Shown: positions 1-11,941 of the stretch, piece after piece
How the letters are laid out: each line of letters begins with the position of its first letter
Position numbering within the stretch: position 1 is the first letter of the stretch
From: Microthyrium microscopicum
Taxonomy: Eukaryota; Ascomycota; Dothideomycetes; Microthyriales; Microthyriaceae
Direction of reading: 5' to 3'
NCBI GenBank assembly: GCA_010405405.1
Contig: MU004231.1
Location: forward strand, 4,204,884 to 4,268,883
DNA length: 64,000 nt
Program-made: the position numbers and the translations under genes
The notes under the pieces: model-generated
Databases searched by the model: none
What the model was told of the DNA's origin: nothing
Seen by the model: only the letters and a program-made list of their open reading frames with translations

Positions 1-2445
1 CTTTGGAGTTGCTGGTAGCCTTGACCGGTTTGGTCCTTATTTGTCTAGACTCTGTTGATTTGGTCGGCTTGACGGGCTCCACATCCTCGTCGTTGTGTTC
101 ATGGCCTTCACTGTTCAAACGAGCCTCATCTAACCTCTTCTCCAAAGTTATTGTGTCCACACTATCCATGCTGACCAATGGAGGCTTCGTTTCCTTATCT
201 AGCGCCTTTGAAGCTTTGGAGACTTGCGCTGGCGTGGATTCTTCCAATATTCGATCAAGACTCGCAAACCCACCGTTGTCGAAATCTTCTTCAGCATCCT
301 CATAAACACTGTCATCATCTTCAGAGGATGATTCGTTCGGCTCCTCAACGATCGTTTGTTTCGAGATGGTGGGTGTAACAAAGGTCACACTTGGCTTCTT
401 TTCATGATGGGAAGACGAAGCAGTTTCAGGTTCTGCAAAAGTCTCTGGAAATGCGCCAGGAATAGCCCAATCTTCAATCTCGGTAGCGGGTGTTGGAGGT
501 TGCAACGTAATATCTGGTGCTGTGAGAGCAATAGACACAGCGGTCGTGGTCGATTCTGCTTCCGCGGCTTGCTTTACAGGGTCAGCAATAGTAGAGGACT
601 GTGCCGGCTCCTTTTCGAATGTGTTGGTCTCTGGCTGACGACCTTCGCCGCTTTCGTCATCAGAGGATTGAGCATTCTCTCCAGGAAGCAATGGGCTATG
701 ATCTCCATCAAGATGTTTTGTCCCATCAGCATCTTCGCGCCTAGCTCCTTTTCCAGCAAGCAAGCTTTGTCTAAGAATGCCGTTAGATCCGGACTCTTTG
801 GAGTCCGCGTGAGCACTCAATAGACCTCCAATCCTTTCATCTGCAGACGCCTCTGTCTGTTCACGGCTAGGGTCTCGAACACTTCCAAATGATGGTAGTG
901 CTCGTCTTGGTTTCATGATTTCATCCAAATCCTCGTCAAAGGTGTGATGAAGTTTGACTGGCGTAGGCGGCGCATATCTCGAAGTTTTCATCCCATCAGA
1001 TCTCTCGGATTCTTCGCCTGGAGTGACTTCAAGATTGATTCTCACAGATTTCTTCCGCTTTGCCTCTGTAGGACTTTGCGCCCTGGGTGAGTCCAGTTTT
1101 GTTGGCACCAACATAGGCGATTGTCCTGCCTTTTTCAACGCCGACTTGGCTGGTGATGCTGTTCGCTCTGGAGGTATATGACGTTGACCGTTCATCAAGA
1201 CTGTTGCGCCATCAAAATGTGCTGCGCGTGGTGGACTCATTGAAGGCGTTCGTGATTTGGAGGTTCTCTGATTTTTATCTTTCACAGGACTTAGTTGTGT
1301 GGTGGGCAATTTGAAATTCTCTCCTATTTCCTCAGCATGACCTTGTGGTTTGTCCTGATGATTGCCATCTGTAAGAACATCCTGGTGTGAGAACTTTGCG
1401 CCAGTCATTTGTGTATCTCCATCACCCGCATTATCGTCGATTATAAGTAGTCGTTGCGATGGCTGAGGGGCTATCGGATCAACTGCAGTTGATTCACTCC
1501 ATCTTGAAGATTCCAATCCACTTGTTTCCGATACAGGGCTGCCAGGTTCTTGAATGTGAGTTACCGGCTTTGGCTCAAAAGCAGGTGCTAAGATGCCACC
1601 TGACCTGAGTATTTGTTGTTTTGGCTGAGGCGCAGCTATGGCAGACTTCACAGATGGCGTGTCATGCCTTGGTGCATTTCCAGTGACGACGGGCCCAGTA
1701 AACCAGCCACCCCTTCGAGGCGGGCGCTGCGCGACACTTGAGCTTGTTGGTGAAGAGTTTTGTGGTGACATGGGGCGTGAGAAGTTAACCGAGCGCCTAC
1801 TATTCTCTCGAGAAAGCTCCTGCAGTTGTGGTAAACGATTTACAGGCTTCGTTGTTGACCTGCGGCTTCCTTCGTCCAAGCTTGTTCCACGTTGATTCGA
1901 CCTTCCTGGGGAAGAGACGCCTTTTGAGGTCTGCTCCAAGCTAGATGATCTAGGTCGGCCTCCTCCGTATTTTCCCTGCAACTGCTGAGGTATGGACGGA
2001 ATTGGAGGGTGCGATGTTGATAAGCTTGTAGATGGTCCACGCGGAGACGGACTACGCCTAAACGTTCGCTCCGTAAGGGACGCGTTACTGCCACGGCGCT
2101 CAGGGAGATTTGGACGATGGGGAGAACTTGTTCGCGACCCTGCTCGCGACCCTGGTAGTGATCCATTTGAGGCTTTATTGGTCATCCGCTTCGTTTGTAC
2201 CTCGCCGACATTTATCGGAGTAGACGGGTGGGCCTGGAGCGCGGCCGCTGCTGCAGCGGCAGAGAGGTAGGCTTGAGTGGCAGCACTTGAAGCTGTAGAG
2301 CTTACAGGCTGATTCTGCTGAGTGTGGTTTCTAGGCTTGACGCGCCAGGTGGTTAGAACTAAAATCCAATCGGTGATAGGCGTAGACATACCATGTGAAC
2401 GCCAGTGGAATGGCGGCGATCATGGCCGCGTTTAAACACGTTCAT
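1..2445 (-). CDS. Large disordered protein, possibly eisosome Seg1-like (3' end outside window)
   Basis: Seen: an ATG at 2445 opens an 18-codon first exon (2445-2392). An intron follows at 2391-2336 (donor GTATGT, branch TTCTAAC, acceptor CAAG), then an open frame from 2335 through position 1. The predicted part is about 796 residues and leaves the window. It starts MNVFKRGHDRRHSTG, followed by a poly-alanine run and the segment STPINVGEVQTKRM. The rest is low-complexity Ser/Pro/Arg sequence, with acidic patches near the window edge (ESSSEDDDSVYEDAEEDFD). No catalytic domain or membrane segment is visible. The Ala run followed by TPxxVGxVQTKRM resembles, from memory, filamentous-fungal eisosome-stabilising Seg1/Seg2-type proteins at the plasma membrane; that is inference. 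It is divergent from the epoxide hydrolase. An in-frame ATG inside the intron would give a slightly different N-terminus if unspliced. Sure of a coding gene, unsure of function. Confidence 0.75.
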
Positions 2446-3929
2446 GATGTCTTCCGGCAAGCAAGAAGCGCTCGATACCAGGATGATGTTTAAATAGAGA
2501 GTCTCATGGCGACGGTAGTGACATGAAAAACAACAGACGTTTCCCCCAATGGGTTAGCTTCTGGCGTCGCTCGGGAGTTGGGCGGATGGTCGTTAGGTGG
2601 GTATTGTTTCGTAACTTTGGGTCGCTTGATGAGCAGTCTATGCGCGGCTAGATATTAAGATAGCAGAAAGACGCCAGATAATGCGCGCAAAATTAGAAAA
2701 TGGGAAAATTGGGAAGAAAGAAGATGGGAAAAGAGTTGAAAGTGACGATATGGTCTGGCTGGAGAATAGTAGCCAATGATTTGTCTGGTTGGTGGTTCAG
2801 AAACGGGCCTGCGCGTCATCATCGATCAACTTGAGATCCACCGGGCACTTGGCCCATTGTTCCTTTTGGAATCTTCTCACGCGTGACACGGCACCATCCT
2901 CTACCGTCTGTACTACTGATATCTAGACCATCTACTAGTATTTCTAGTCTGTGTTCATTGTGGAAGTGGAACTTCATCTTTTTTCGAGAGTCGAGAGCCC
3001 AGCACCTCCAAGATATAAAGTCACTTCGTTACCCGCATCACCCATGAGCCCTCTCCACCAGGTCAATTCATATATCAACCTAGCGTCTATCCCATCACCC
3101 TTGGAGCATATCAATAGTTCGAGCCATGCGCTGGATTGAACCATCAATTTGTATATCAGACACGTTATTGTACGACAGTAGAGCAATGGTCGCCCTCTCG
3201 AACCACCTCACCTTTCACTTGACGTCCACAAAACCATTGATATAACAAATGGAGAGAAATCCAGGCAAAGATGAACTCCGATTAGAACCGTGGTCATCAT
3301 CCTCGAGCGTTTTCTGTAAATATTGGCAGGCTTGCCGGCCGTATCGTTACACTTCTACCATCGATATATCCATCATAACCTGGCAAAATCTGGACGTGCG
3401 CTATCAATGTCCTTCAAATCGCTGACCGACCAATATAGATGTGGTACTTTCTTCGATCAATGGCTGCGATCCGCGGCAGATAGACCGCAGAGATCGATAC
3501 ATTTGTCTCTCAAATTGAGGACTACCCAGAATGCTCTTGTTCAAGTCCTCAATGAAGGAAGCTCCCTTCATCACTTGAGCAATCGAGAACCTAGAACGTC
3601 TGATCTGTGAAAGAGCACGAGTATCAGTATCAGGCTATCAGCGATCATTACTCTCATAAGCTGTGTTATTCCCTATTCCCGAATGTGGCATATGATTGAC
3701 TCCTATACACTGCAGACTTCACGGAGTCACTACCGAGCTTAAGACTACATTTATATCGAGTCAACGGCCATTCATACTTCCCAAATATCAGATTTCCCGT
3801 TCCTATATCCAGAAATCATTGACTCCCTACATTATAGGAAACCCACCCAATATACCACACCAACACCCCCCATACATCCATATCCCATCGCAAACCCACC
3901 TCTCCACCATCCCAACTTCTTCCACAATC
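2446..3929. other. Intergenic region between divergent genes
   Basis: About 1.5 kb between the starts of the disordered protein gene (minus) and the epoxide hydrolase gene (plus), so it must hold both promoters and 5' UTRs. A pyrimidine-rich CA/CT tract lies directly before the 3930 start codon, as is common in fungal leaders. Short ORFs at 2951-3139 and 3323-3610 look random. No repeat or RNA gene is evident. Confidence 0.6.
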
Positions 3930-5090
3930 ATGACCGCCAAACCACAACCACAACCAACACTCCCCCCTCTCCCCCTCCCCGCCACAATCTCCCAATCCTA
4001 CATAACCACCCCCTCCACTGGTCTAACAATCCACTACCTCTCCGCCGGCCCCCCTACCTCACCCACCATCCTCCTCCTGCACGGATACCCCGACCTCGCC
4101 TATTCCTGGCGCCACACCATCCTCCCCCTCGCAAACGCCGGCTTCCACGTCCTCGCGCCCGATCAGCGCGGCTTCGGCCGCACAATTGGCGCAGATACAA
4201 GGCCATGGAGACAAGTGGATGTTGGCAGTTTCACAATGACGAATCTGGCACGCGATATCCTCGCCTTCTTAAACGCGTTGGGCTTGAAGGAAGTGCATGG
4301 GATTGTCGGGCATGATTTTGGGGCCGTGGTTGCGTCGACGTTGGCGCTTGTGAGGCCGGATGTGGTGAATCGGTTGGTGCTGATGAGTCATCCGTATAAA
4401 CCGATCCCTGAACTGGACGAGTATAAGAACGCTACAGGCACGGCGGGACAGGGACCGGATATCAATGCGGAGTTGGCGGCGCTGGAGGAGCCACGGACTC
4501 ATTATCGCGTTTATAATTCTAGTGAGAAGGGCGCATATGATTGGGATCATCCGGAGCAGGGCGTTGAGGAGTTTTTGCGGGGTTATATTCATGTCAAGTC
4601 TGCGACTTGGGCGCGCAATCAGGCTGCGGGCACACTGGGCGCGTATACGGGGGCGGAGATGGCGAAGATGCCGGGGTATTATATCATGCCGCAGGGATCG
4701 AGCATGCCAGAGGTAGTTACCTCGTTGATGGTCGGCGAAGATCCGGATGCTACAAAGGCCTGGCTTAGTGATGAGGAGCTACAAGTTTATGCTTCCGAGT
4801 GGACGCGGACAGGCTTTCTGGCTGCTTTGACGTGGTATCGAGCTAAGACGGAGGCAGCGTATGCGGATGATATGGCGCTTTGGGCGGGTAAGGTGCTGAG
4901 TGTGCCAGTGGCGGTTGTATCGGGGAAGCAAGATTGGGGAAACTATCAAGAGCCTGGGGCGTTGGAAAGCATGGAGAAATTGCCGCATTTGAAGGGCATT
5001 ACGCTTATTGATGGAGCGGGTCATTGGCCGCAGCAGGAGAAGCCCGAGGAGGTGGTTAAGGGAATATTGGATTTTCTATCTAAGTGCTAG
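3930..5090 (+). CDS. Epoxide hydrolase, alpha/beta-hydrolase fold
   Basis: Predicted to hydrolyse epoxides to vicinal diols, probably in the cytosol, since no signal peptide is visible. The intronless ORF gives 386 residues, normal for fungal soluble epoxide hydrolases. Seen: oxyanion-hole motif HGYPD (51-55), nucleophile elbow GHDFGA with Asp129, acid Asp335 in SGKQDW and base His365 in GAGHWP. A cap region lies between. An Asp rather than Ser nucleophile separates it from esterases; haloalkane dehalogenase is the main alternative. The start is 3930: the frame stays open upstream to about 3696 but contains no ATG there. The first 80 codons are strikingly C-rich in third positions. It converges on the dynamin gene, with 229 bp between stop codons. 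Substrate cannot be inferred. Confidence 0.9.
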   Translation: MTAKPQPQPTLPPLPLPATISQSYITTPSTGLTIHYLSAGPPTSPTILLLHGYPDLAYSWRHTILPLANAGFHVLAPDQRGFGRTIGADTRPWRQVDVGSFTMTNLARDILAFLNALGLKEVHGIVGHDFGAVVASTLALVRPDVVNRLVLMSHPYKPIPELDEYKNATGTAGQGPDINAELAALEEPRTHYRVYNSSEKGAYDWDHPEQGVEEFLRGYIHVKSATWARNQAAGTLGAYTGAEMAKMPGYYIMPQGSSMPEVVTSLMVGEDPDATKAWLSDEELQVYASEWTRTGFLAALTWYRAKTEAAYADDMALWAGKVLSVPVAVVSGKQDWGNYQEPGALESMEKLPHLKGITLIDGAGHWPQQEKPEEVVKGILDFLSKC

Positions 5091-5319
5091 TACGGTATCT
5101 AGGCTAAGAAGTGTGGATTGTAAACACGACAAGAGGTAGGAGGAAGAATATCATGTAGCAGGAAGGAAGCATATAAAACCAAGAAGAGTATAACATTGTA
5201 GTATAAGCGCATGAGAATTCATAACCAAGCATCAAATTGATCGCTATAAATAATGACTTGACCAACAAGAATAATACAACGCTAAGTAATCAAAATTGGA
5301 CCATCACCACCACCATCTA

Positions 5320-7984
5320 TCAAGTTCGTCCAAAAAGGCGGCCAACACCTTGTCTCGCGTTTCTTCCAGCCCGTCCAGTGATACTATCCGCATCATCATG
5401 AGGCGCTGGAGTTGGGCGCTGTGGCATAGGTGGAGCTTGTTGTGAATAACGCGATCCACGCGCAGCTTCACGCTTGCTCTCTTCAATGGCGCGTTGAAGC
5501 TGTGCTTCTTCATCATCTGCGCTCGTGGGAGTTGCAACCTGGTTAGGCTCGCCGTACCCACTCACGGGTCGCTGCTGTTGACTTGACGACTCTGCGCTCG
5601 CATCGACATACTCCTCCGTCTCCCAGGCAGGAACGGATTTGCGCGCATATGACTCACCAGCAGCAAATGGATTGCGTACTGGAGCTGAAGCTGGTGGCGA
5701 CGCGGATCGGTGCGAGCCGAGTGAGAGTGGGCGATTTCGAGACGGCATATCATAGCCATGAGTGGAAAGAAGGGAGGATTCGCCTTGCTCATATGGGCCG
5801 AGATCAGGACGGCGGGCAATATCGCGGCAGATATCGAGACCAGATTCGAGCACGAATTCTTGGTCGCGGAGTTCGCGGCGTTTGGCGGCGGTGACGTTGT
5901 CTTCCTCCATGAGAGCTTTGACTTGGCCGTCAGAGAGACGGTGGACACGCTCGCCTTCGAAGATGTCCTCCATGCTGTCAATGAGATGGCGTTCAATGAC
6001 TTGGGTGATGACATTGGCAATGAATGCAGGAAGTTGATGCTAGGCGGTTATTAGTATGACAGAATCTAATGAGTGGGACGGATTGACTTACTTCATAGTG
6101 GAGCAACATCTTGTTTAGTGTGTCTTCGTATTTGTTGAGAGGGGAGGATTGCTCAGTGTTGGCCTTGGGCTCGGAGCGCTGAGCATAGTAGCTCTTTTCG
6201 AAAGAGCTGTGATATGTTCGCACGTTTCGGAAACGATCTTTCTTGAGTTCATTGAGCTCTTTTGCAGCTTCCTTGAATCGGTCTTCCATTGATTGTTGTA
6301 CAAAGCTTCTCCAAGCACGACTTCGTAGACGTGTAGGCCATGCATATGCCATGACTTCTGCCAAAAACTCTTCACAAAGATTTTGAACAATCTCCACATG
6401 CTTATCGGCCAGATTTGGCCATTTTGAGGAGTAAGATTGAAATAAACGATAGACCAAACGAGGGTTGATATCGACTGACAACTCCTGACCCGGATTGTCA
6501 CGAATTAAAGGTTGTACTTCTCGTTCGATAAACTCCTTGCGACTGATGTTTGGTGGTACGCTACCAGCAGGATGCTTAGACTTTGGAGGCGATAGTTGAG
6601 ATTGAGTCGCATTCTCCTTTATGATAAAGGCAGCTCCCCATTTCTCCATGTTGTCATCGAAAGCCTCGTTCATAATGACCACCCGGGATCTAAGATTTCG
6701 AGCAAACTTGCGCGATCGGTCATTGAATTTGGGGAAGAAGTCCTCTCCAAGTGGGTTGATGCCATGACCTTGAACAGCTTCTCGGGTGAGTGATCCAGAT
6801 CTTTTGCACAGACTCTGGAGTTCGGCTCTCATTTCTTGGATGGTGGTAAATCCAGGGCCAAGCTCCTTGAGTTTATCTTTAACCTGATTGAGTTGGCGCT
6901 CAATATCTCCTTGAACCTTGAAGACTTCGTTGGCGATATGTCGAATCAGCTGAGTGCTGAGCTTCTTGCGCAAAGCTTCCACACCAAGCTGACTAGCATC
7001 CAACTCCTGACCCCATCTTGAACTGGCAAAGTATTTCTTCTCCTCTGCATCACGTTGGCTAGTGGAAAATCCCATTTCATTGTGAGCACGATTCTTCAAT
7101 ACGTTCCAGCCGAGCTGGAGCCTGTTTCGTTCGTCTCGGTTGCAAGCTAGATCGATGAATTCGTTTTCACGCTCGGCAGTCAAGGTCATGTCGGGCTTCG
7201 TGAGTACACCCAAAGTTCGCATTCCCATAGGATCCGCTTCTTTGCATCGCCGAACAATAATTTGACGAGCATACTCGGAGTCGCAACCAACAATAGGTAG
7301 GATGATAGTCCGCTCCTTGTTCATGTAGAACTGGGAAAGATCCGAAATAGCTTCCACATCAGCCACTGTCTGGGTTCGGGTTGGATTATGGATTATGCCA
7401 GGAAGATCGACAATTGTCAAGTGTGGTAGATCTGGTCCATTTCTCTCGATGCTAAGAATATCTCTTGACAGGAAGTTGGTGACACCTCCTGAGAAGATCA
7501 GCTCAGTCGCACGTTGAAATATTTCGCCAAAGTCCGAGCCAGAGTCGATTGTATGCGCAAAAGACTCAAACTTTCCCCGATCTTTCTGCTTATGTGGTAT
7601 AATGCTGACTTTTGTGACCGTCTGCTTCAAGCTCGTATCGCGTCGTAATCGAATCTGGGTTGCGAATCTCGTGCAGGCAATGCTTGCTCGTGGGAAAGGG
7701 ATTTGAGTAATGGCTTCGAGTACGGAGGATTTGCCAGAACTTTGATCACCAACAGCAACGACTTGCGGGAGATCGATGAATTGATCCACGCGGCATTCTC
7801 GTAGTCTATCGATGAGATCTAGAAGTTTGGAGTTCTCCGCGTCGGTGCCTAGCGGTACTCTATCAAGAGTCGCTGACATTGCAGGTTGTGCCGCAGACTG
7901 CATATTGTATTGCTGTTGCGAGGGTTGTGCTGGATAGGCTGGTTGGCCATTCGTGTATTGTTGTTGGTTGTAGGCCATCGTCAT
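5320..7984 (-). CDS. Dynamin-family large GTPase with C-terminal UIM-like motif
   Basis: Predicted 870-residue GTPase that self-assembles on membranes and drives fission or remodelling. Exon 1 is 7984-6092 and exon 2 is 6039-5320; the 52-nt intron has donor GTAAGT and branch TACTAAT. The join reads HYE/HQLPAFIANV in frame. Seen: P-loop GDQSSGKSS (79-87), G3 DLPGI, G4 TKPD, a long stalk, and a GTPase effector domain at about 630-710 in exon 2. The Q/Y-rich leader and divergent stalk fit the fungal Mx/dynamin-like group better than Vps1 or Dnm1; that is inference. The tail after the GED is disordered and carries DDEEAQLQRAIEESKREA (806-823), which matches the ubiquitin-interacting-motif consensus. 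The start is the first ATG in the frame; a second ATG lies two codons later. Confidence 0.93.
5464..5517 (-). other. Ubiquitin-interacting-motif-like helix in the dynamin tail
   Basis: Residues 806-823 of the dynamin-like protein match the UIM pattern: acidic triplet, hydrophobic Leu, then Ala and Ser in the spacing L-x-x-A-x-x-x-S. The flanks are low-complexity. The pattern match is seen directly; binding is inference. Confidence 0.55.
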
Positions 7985-10900
7985 AGGCACTTGGTGGCTG
8001 AAACGCACGAGCTTGCTGGACAGACTCTCAAGTAGAAGGTGTGAAAAGCTACTGCGAAGGACAACGGCAACGTCGATTTAAAAGGACGATGGTGAAGGTA
8101 AAGCGAAGGAAACCTCACCGGACTCCTGAAGGAAGGCTGGATATTTGAATGCGATCAGGCAGTGACCTCAAGCTAAAGTTCTGGCCCTGCACTGGGATCA
8201 AGTTGGAAGATCGCTGCTGCACAGCCTTACGCCACAACTCTGCGTTTCCACCGCGTTCGCCGACGTCGCGGTTGGTGGCAATTTCACCGAATAACCAGGT
8301 GGTTGGTGAAACACAGCCCACTGTCTGCACTTTTCACGCTGTTTCTACCTTTCAAACATAAATGCATACGATGCGTTTGAACTCAATGCCGAGCAACTAC
8401 TACTAATTCTATCCTCTTGATGGCTGCCTTCACTGGCTGACGTACACAGGTATCGGGACGTAGCAGGCTCAATGCAAAGTGCCATTGGGTACCAGGCAGC
8501 CGAATTCGCTGCTTTGATACTGGTACAGCCCTTTCAGACCAGTGAATCATATGAGGCGGCGACGCGTATGCCGCTCTTCAGAGATTGCGTCTTCGCCTAT
8601 TTCACTTTGCACTACATTTTGTGAAAACTGAACGTCAAAGTTGATATTTTGTAGAAGAAAGGGATGTACTATAAATAGACTTTGCACGTGTAAGGCTGCC
8701 AAGGCGTGAGGATACTGACGTCACATAGGCACATAGCCAATCACACCGCGCAAGGCTGAATATTCAACATCGTTGTAAGAGGTGGCTCCGTGCTGCTTCT
8801 CAGGATCTCATAGACTACTATCGTACTATATTCAAATCTTATTGCGAGGTGACTAGCTTCCCAGAATGAGTGATCATGAGAGGAAGGCAGGCATTCAGTG
8901 CTCCTACCGAAGTCTGATTATATGCTCCCCCCAATCTTCATGCTCAATGTTCCGGTACACACTACATGTATTGGTGAAAATGCTCGCTAGCTTTGACCCT
9001 ATCATTGGGGACTCTCTCAATGCTGAGGTACCGTTAGAAATTCTCAGTTTCCCGATACAAAGTCCCAAATAAGAATTGCCTAAATAGGAAAGTCCGTTGA
9101 CTTTCCATACAAAGTTGGTACCTTTTTGTGGGTAAATATCCTCAGCTTTAGTCTATTGCAGATAAAGGTTTTAGTACACCTGAAACGCTGCTATCCATTT
9201 TTGCAATAATTTACGGGACCTAGGCACATTCCAGGCCGAGCCAGCAATGAGCATTTCAGACTCGTTGCCAATGACAATGGAAGAGGAGGCGATGGTATGC
9301 GATTCCACGATTCTTCCTTTCGAGGCTAGAGTAGCCATCGCGCATCGAAATTTACATATGCGACTTCGAAGAATTCAGTGTAAGGTCTCGAGACAGCCTC
9401 TTGATATTGTTTTTCAGCTGTGAGTCACAGGATGGCAAGTCAAATGAACAGATTTAGCTTGTCTTACTTCCAGTCCACTGGTACTGTTTAGTCAAATAAC
9501 GGGATGCTGCGGAGAAATTCTCCGACCTCGTGGTGTAGCGGATTTTCTGGATCAGCTTATCAAAGTCTGGTGGTAGAATGGACCCTTCTCCTTCAAATTT
9601 TGGTATTTAGAAACCTGGCATCCTAAAGAAATTATTAGATTTGAGTCAGCGTTCAAGTCCGGTACCAGCTCTATTGGTACCTACCTAGGTAGGTCCCGTA
9701 AAAGCCTTGCAGAATGTGTAACCGATGGTACATATCTTGAAGTATGAGCCGCTATAAAACAGACCTCCTTTCCCAAACTAGCTCTTAAAAATGAACCTCC
9801 TGTTAGTACTGGTAGATTGAGGGTCCACTGACAAGGCAGCCGCATTCATCATCAATGCGCTTGAGTAGGTGCGCCGGGCCTGTTGGTAAATCAGCGTAGA
9901 CATGTGAACGAAACTGATCTCATCAATGCGCTAGCATTGCGAGATTCTCACCTTTTCCAGCAACCTACCGTCTGGTTCGAGGACTATGCTCTGGATCAGG
10001 TTAGTGCAGTATGTGAACTGGGTGGTGTTTGTATTTGCGTTCACATTGCGAACTCTACGGACCATTGAGATTGCTCAATGGGCCAAGCACGAAGCAAAAG
10101 CCCGTCAGAGAATAAGGAAAGTCATTGAAATTTTACCTAGTGGAAGTTAAGCGGAATATCATGCGCCTCCGGCACTCCTCCAGCGCCGCGCTGAAACGAT
10201 GATACTCCTTCCTATATTAAATACACTTTTGGTGGTACAGTATTGAACATACATTGCGTGTCAATATGCCGTCTCGAAAACTAGTAAAGTTAGTTACAAA
10301 TGATCAACTCCTTGGGACTTACCATCTCATAGTCGTTAGTGGTAGATCCACTGTTGATCCTTTACCCTCTCCGTTTTTCAAAGACCGTGACGCTGAGTTG
10401 AATGTTGATCCAGGCATTATTGATTCGTGATATGCTAGTAGTCATTCTTTCGAAAGAATGGCTGAGCAAAAGTCCGGCGCTTTTGTACATTGTCAGATGT
10501 CTGTATAGACGGGTGTTAGTAATACTCGGACACTATGGAAACATACCTTGGCTGTTCTTGGAGAACATGGACTCTTGACTTGTCCACCTGAACAAAATTA
10601 CAGAACCCTGGGTGTTAGTGAATATCGAAACTTTTGGACGCCTGCATAACGCTTCGCAAAAGAACTGTACGCGTAGCGGTAGAATGGTGCTCTGCAAGGT
10701 GATGTCGACGCTGTACGAGGCAAGTGCTGAAAAGAGCGTCGTGTGGAATATCAAGCGATGCAAAACTGGCGTCATAACACTGAGCGAAACTCGCAGTACT
10801 GGCAGAACAAGCATAAAAGATAGTAGCAAAAGTGCGATATGATATTCAGCGCGGCACCCAATCACTCCATAACAGAGTAAAGGAATCGCCAATGCTGAAA

Positions 10901-11941
10901 AACTCAAATCTCAGCAGCCGAAAATCCAACGCGGCAATAGCATAACAGTCTAGACCTTGAGCTCTTTAACGATAAAACAATGCAGAGCGTAGTAAACAAC
11001 CCCTCCTAGCCTAGTATAAGGCTGCTTTTGGCGAATGCCCCGGTTTCTTTGAACCTGTTCGTAACCCACAAGGCATGCTATTTTCACATCCGTTTTACCA
11101 GCCTGAGCCACACGCCGCGCTACCCGTACATGCTTTGAAATAAACATCGAACGATCTGAAGTGAAATAGAGAAGGAAGGGATGAAGGGGAAGATGGGAAG
11201 ATGGGTAAAAAGAGGCACAAATTGGTGAGACCACAAGAGCTGATGGGTGCAACGAAGACATAGCGGTATTGAGGTCAGAAAAATAGAAAAAGACAAAGAC
11301 AACAATGAACTCAAAAGAAACATAAACATTGAAAAAACAGGTGATTCGCAAATTGATAAAAAATACAACTTTTTCTTGTGACATTCAAGCCACTAACGAT
11401 ACCGTCAGAGAATACTCGTCTGAGAATAACAATAAATGACACAAGAGGAGAACAACAAGACACACAAGTGAGCAAACAGCCACCATGCCAGTATTGAGAA
11501 ATCCTTAGGTTGTCCACTGATCCAGAACCCACCGCGCCCACTCGTAAGCCTACGATTGCTGAAAGTCCAGATTCGTCCAGTATGTGTAATCAAAACCGTT
11601 TGTCCACAATGATACGCTCACCCATACCAGCGCGGTCCACGCTCATAAACCACAAAACTCCGAAGCATAAACCAATTGGGGATATTGGCTGTAGAATCCC
11701 GTGTACGCCATGCACTCCTTGCTAGAAGTCTCACACAAAAATACAAAGGCGGGATGGTTGTTTTTGCTGAAGAATGAATGTAGTCGTGTGTCGAAATGTG
11801 ATGCAAAAAATATTTGCAAGAAGGATGGTGGGATGATTGTAATTGTTTTCGAAGCAAAAAGATAGTGTTGATTCACAGAATTGAAGAGTGTCGCAGGATG
11901 TCACTGTTTCTGATGTACACGCTGACTGAAGATTCGTATTT
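7985..11941. other. Gene-poor region with no supportable gene
   Basis: Nearly 4 kb with only short, unrelated ORFs. Its left end should hold the dynamin promoter. Its right end should hold the NRP1-type 3' UTR, including a T-rich 144-codon minus-strand ORF at 11384-10950 that I do not accept as coding. Short open stretches at about 9247-9425, 9883-10068 and 10266-10429 have no recognisable domain. One 16-bp palindrome lies at 9679-9694. I see no transposase, terminal repeats or tRNA. Confidence 0.5.
9679..9694. repeat. Perfect 16-bp palindrome ACCTACCTAGGTAGGT
   Basis: The sequence equals its own reverse complement. Shorter pieces of the same word (CCTAGG, GGTACCTA, AGGTACTTAGTACCT) recur in other gene-poor parts of the window, for example near 32870 and 46725-46739. 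Role unknown. Confidence 0.6.

Noticed and set aside
3095-3200. Minus-strand B-box-like GGTTCAATCC
   Set aside because: No matching A box spacing, T-stem pairing or acceptor stem.
3323-3610. 95-codon plus-strand ORF upstream of the epoxide hydrolase
   Set aside because: Not conserved-looking, no domain, and starts at a non-ATG codon; probably promoter DNA.
9521-9660. tRNA-like fragments (gtggtgtagcgg ... gttcaagtcc)
   Set aside because: The arms do not pair and no acceptor stem can be drawn.
10950-11384. 144-codon minus-strand ORF beyond the NRP1-type stop
   Set aside because: T-rich, biased composition without a domain; best read as 3' UTR of the NRP1-type gene.
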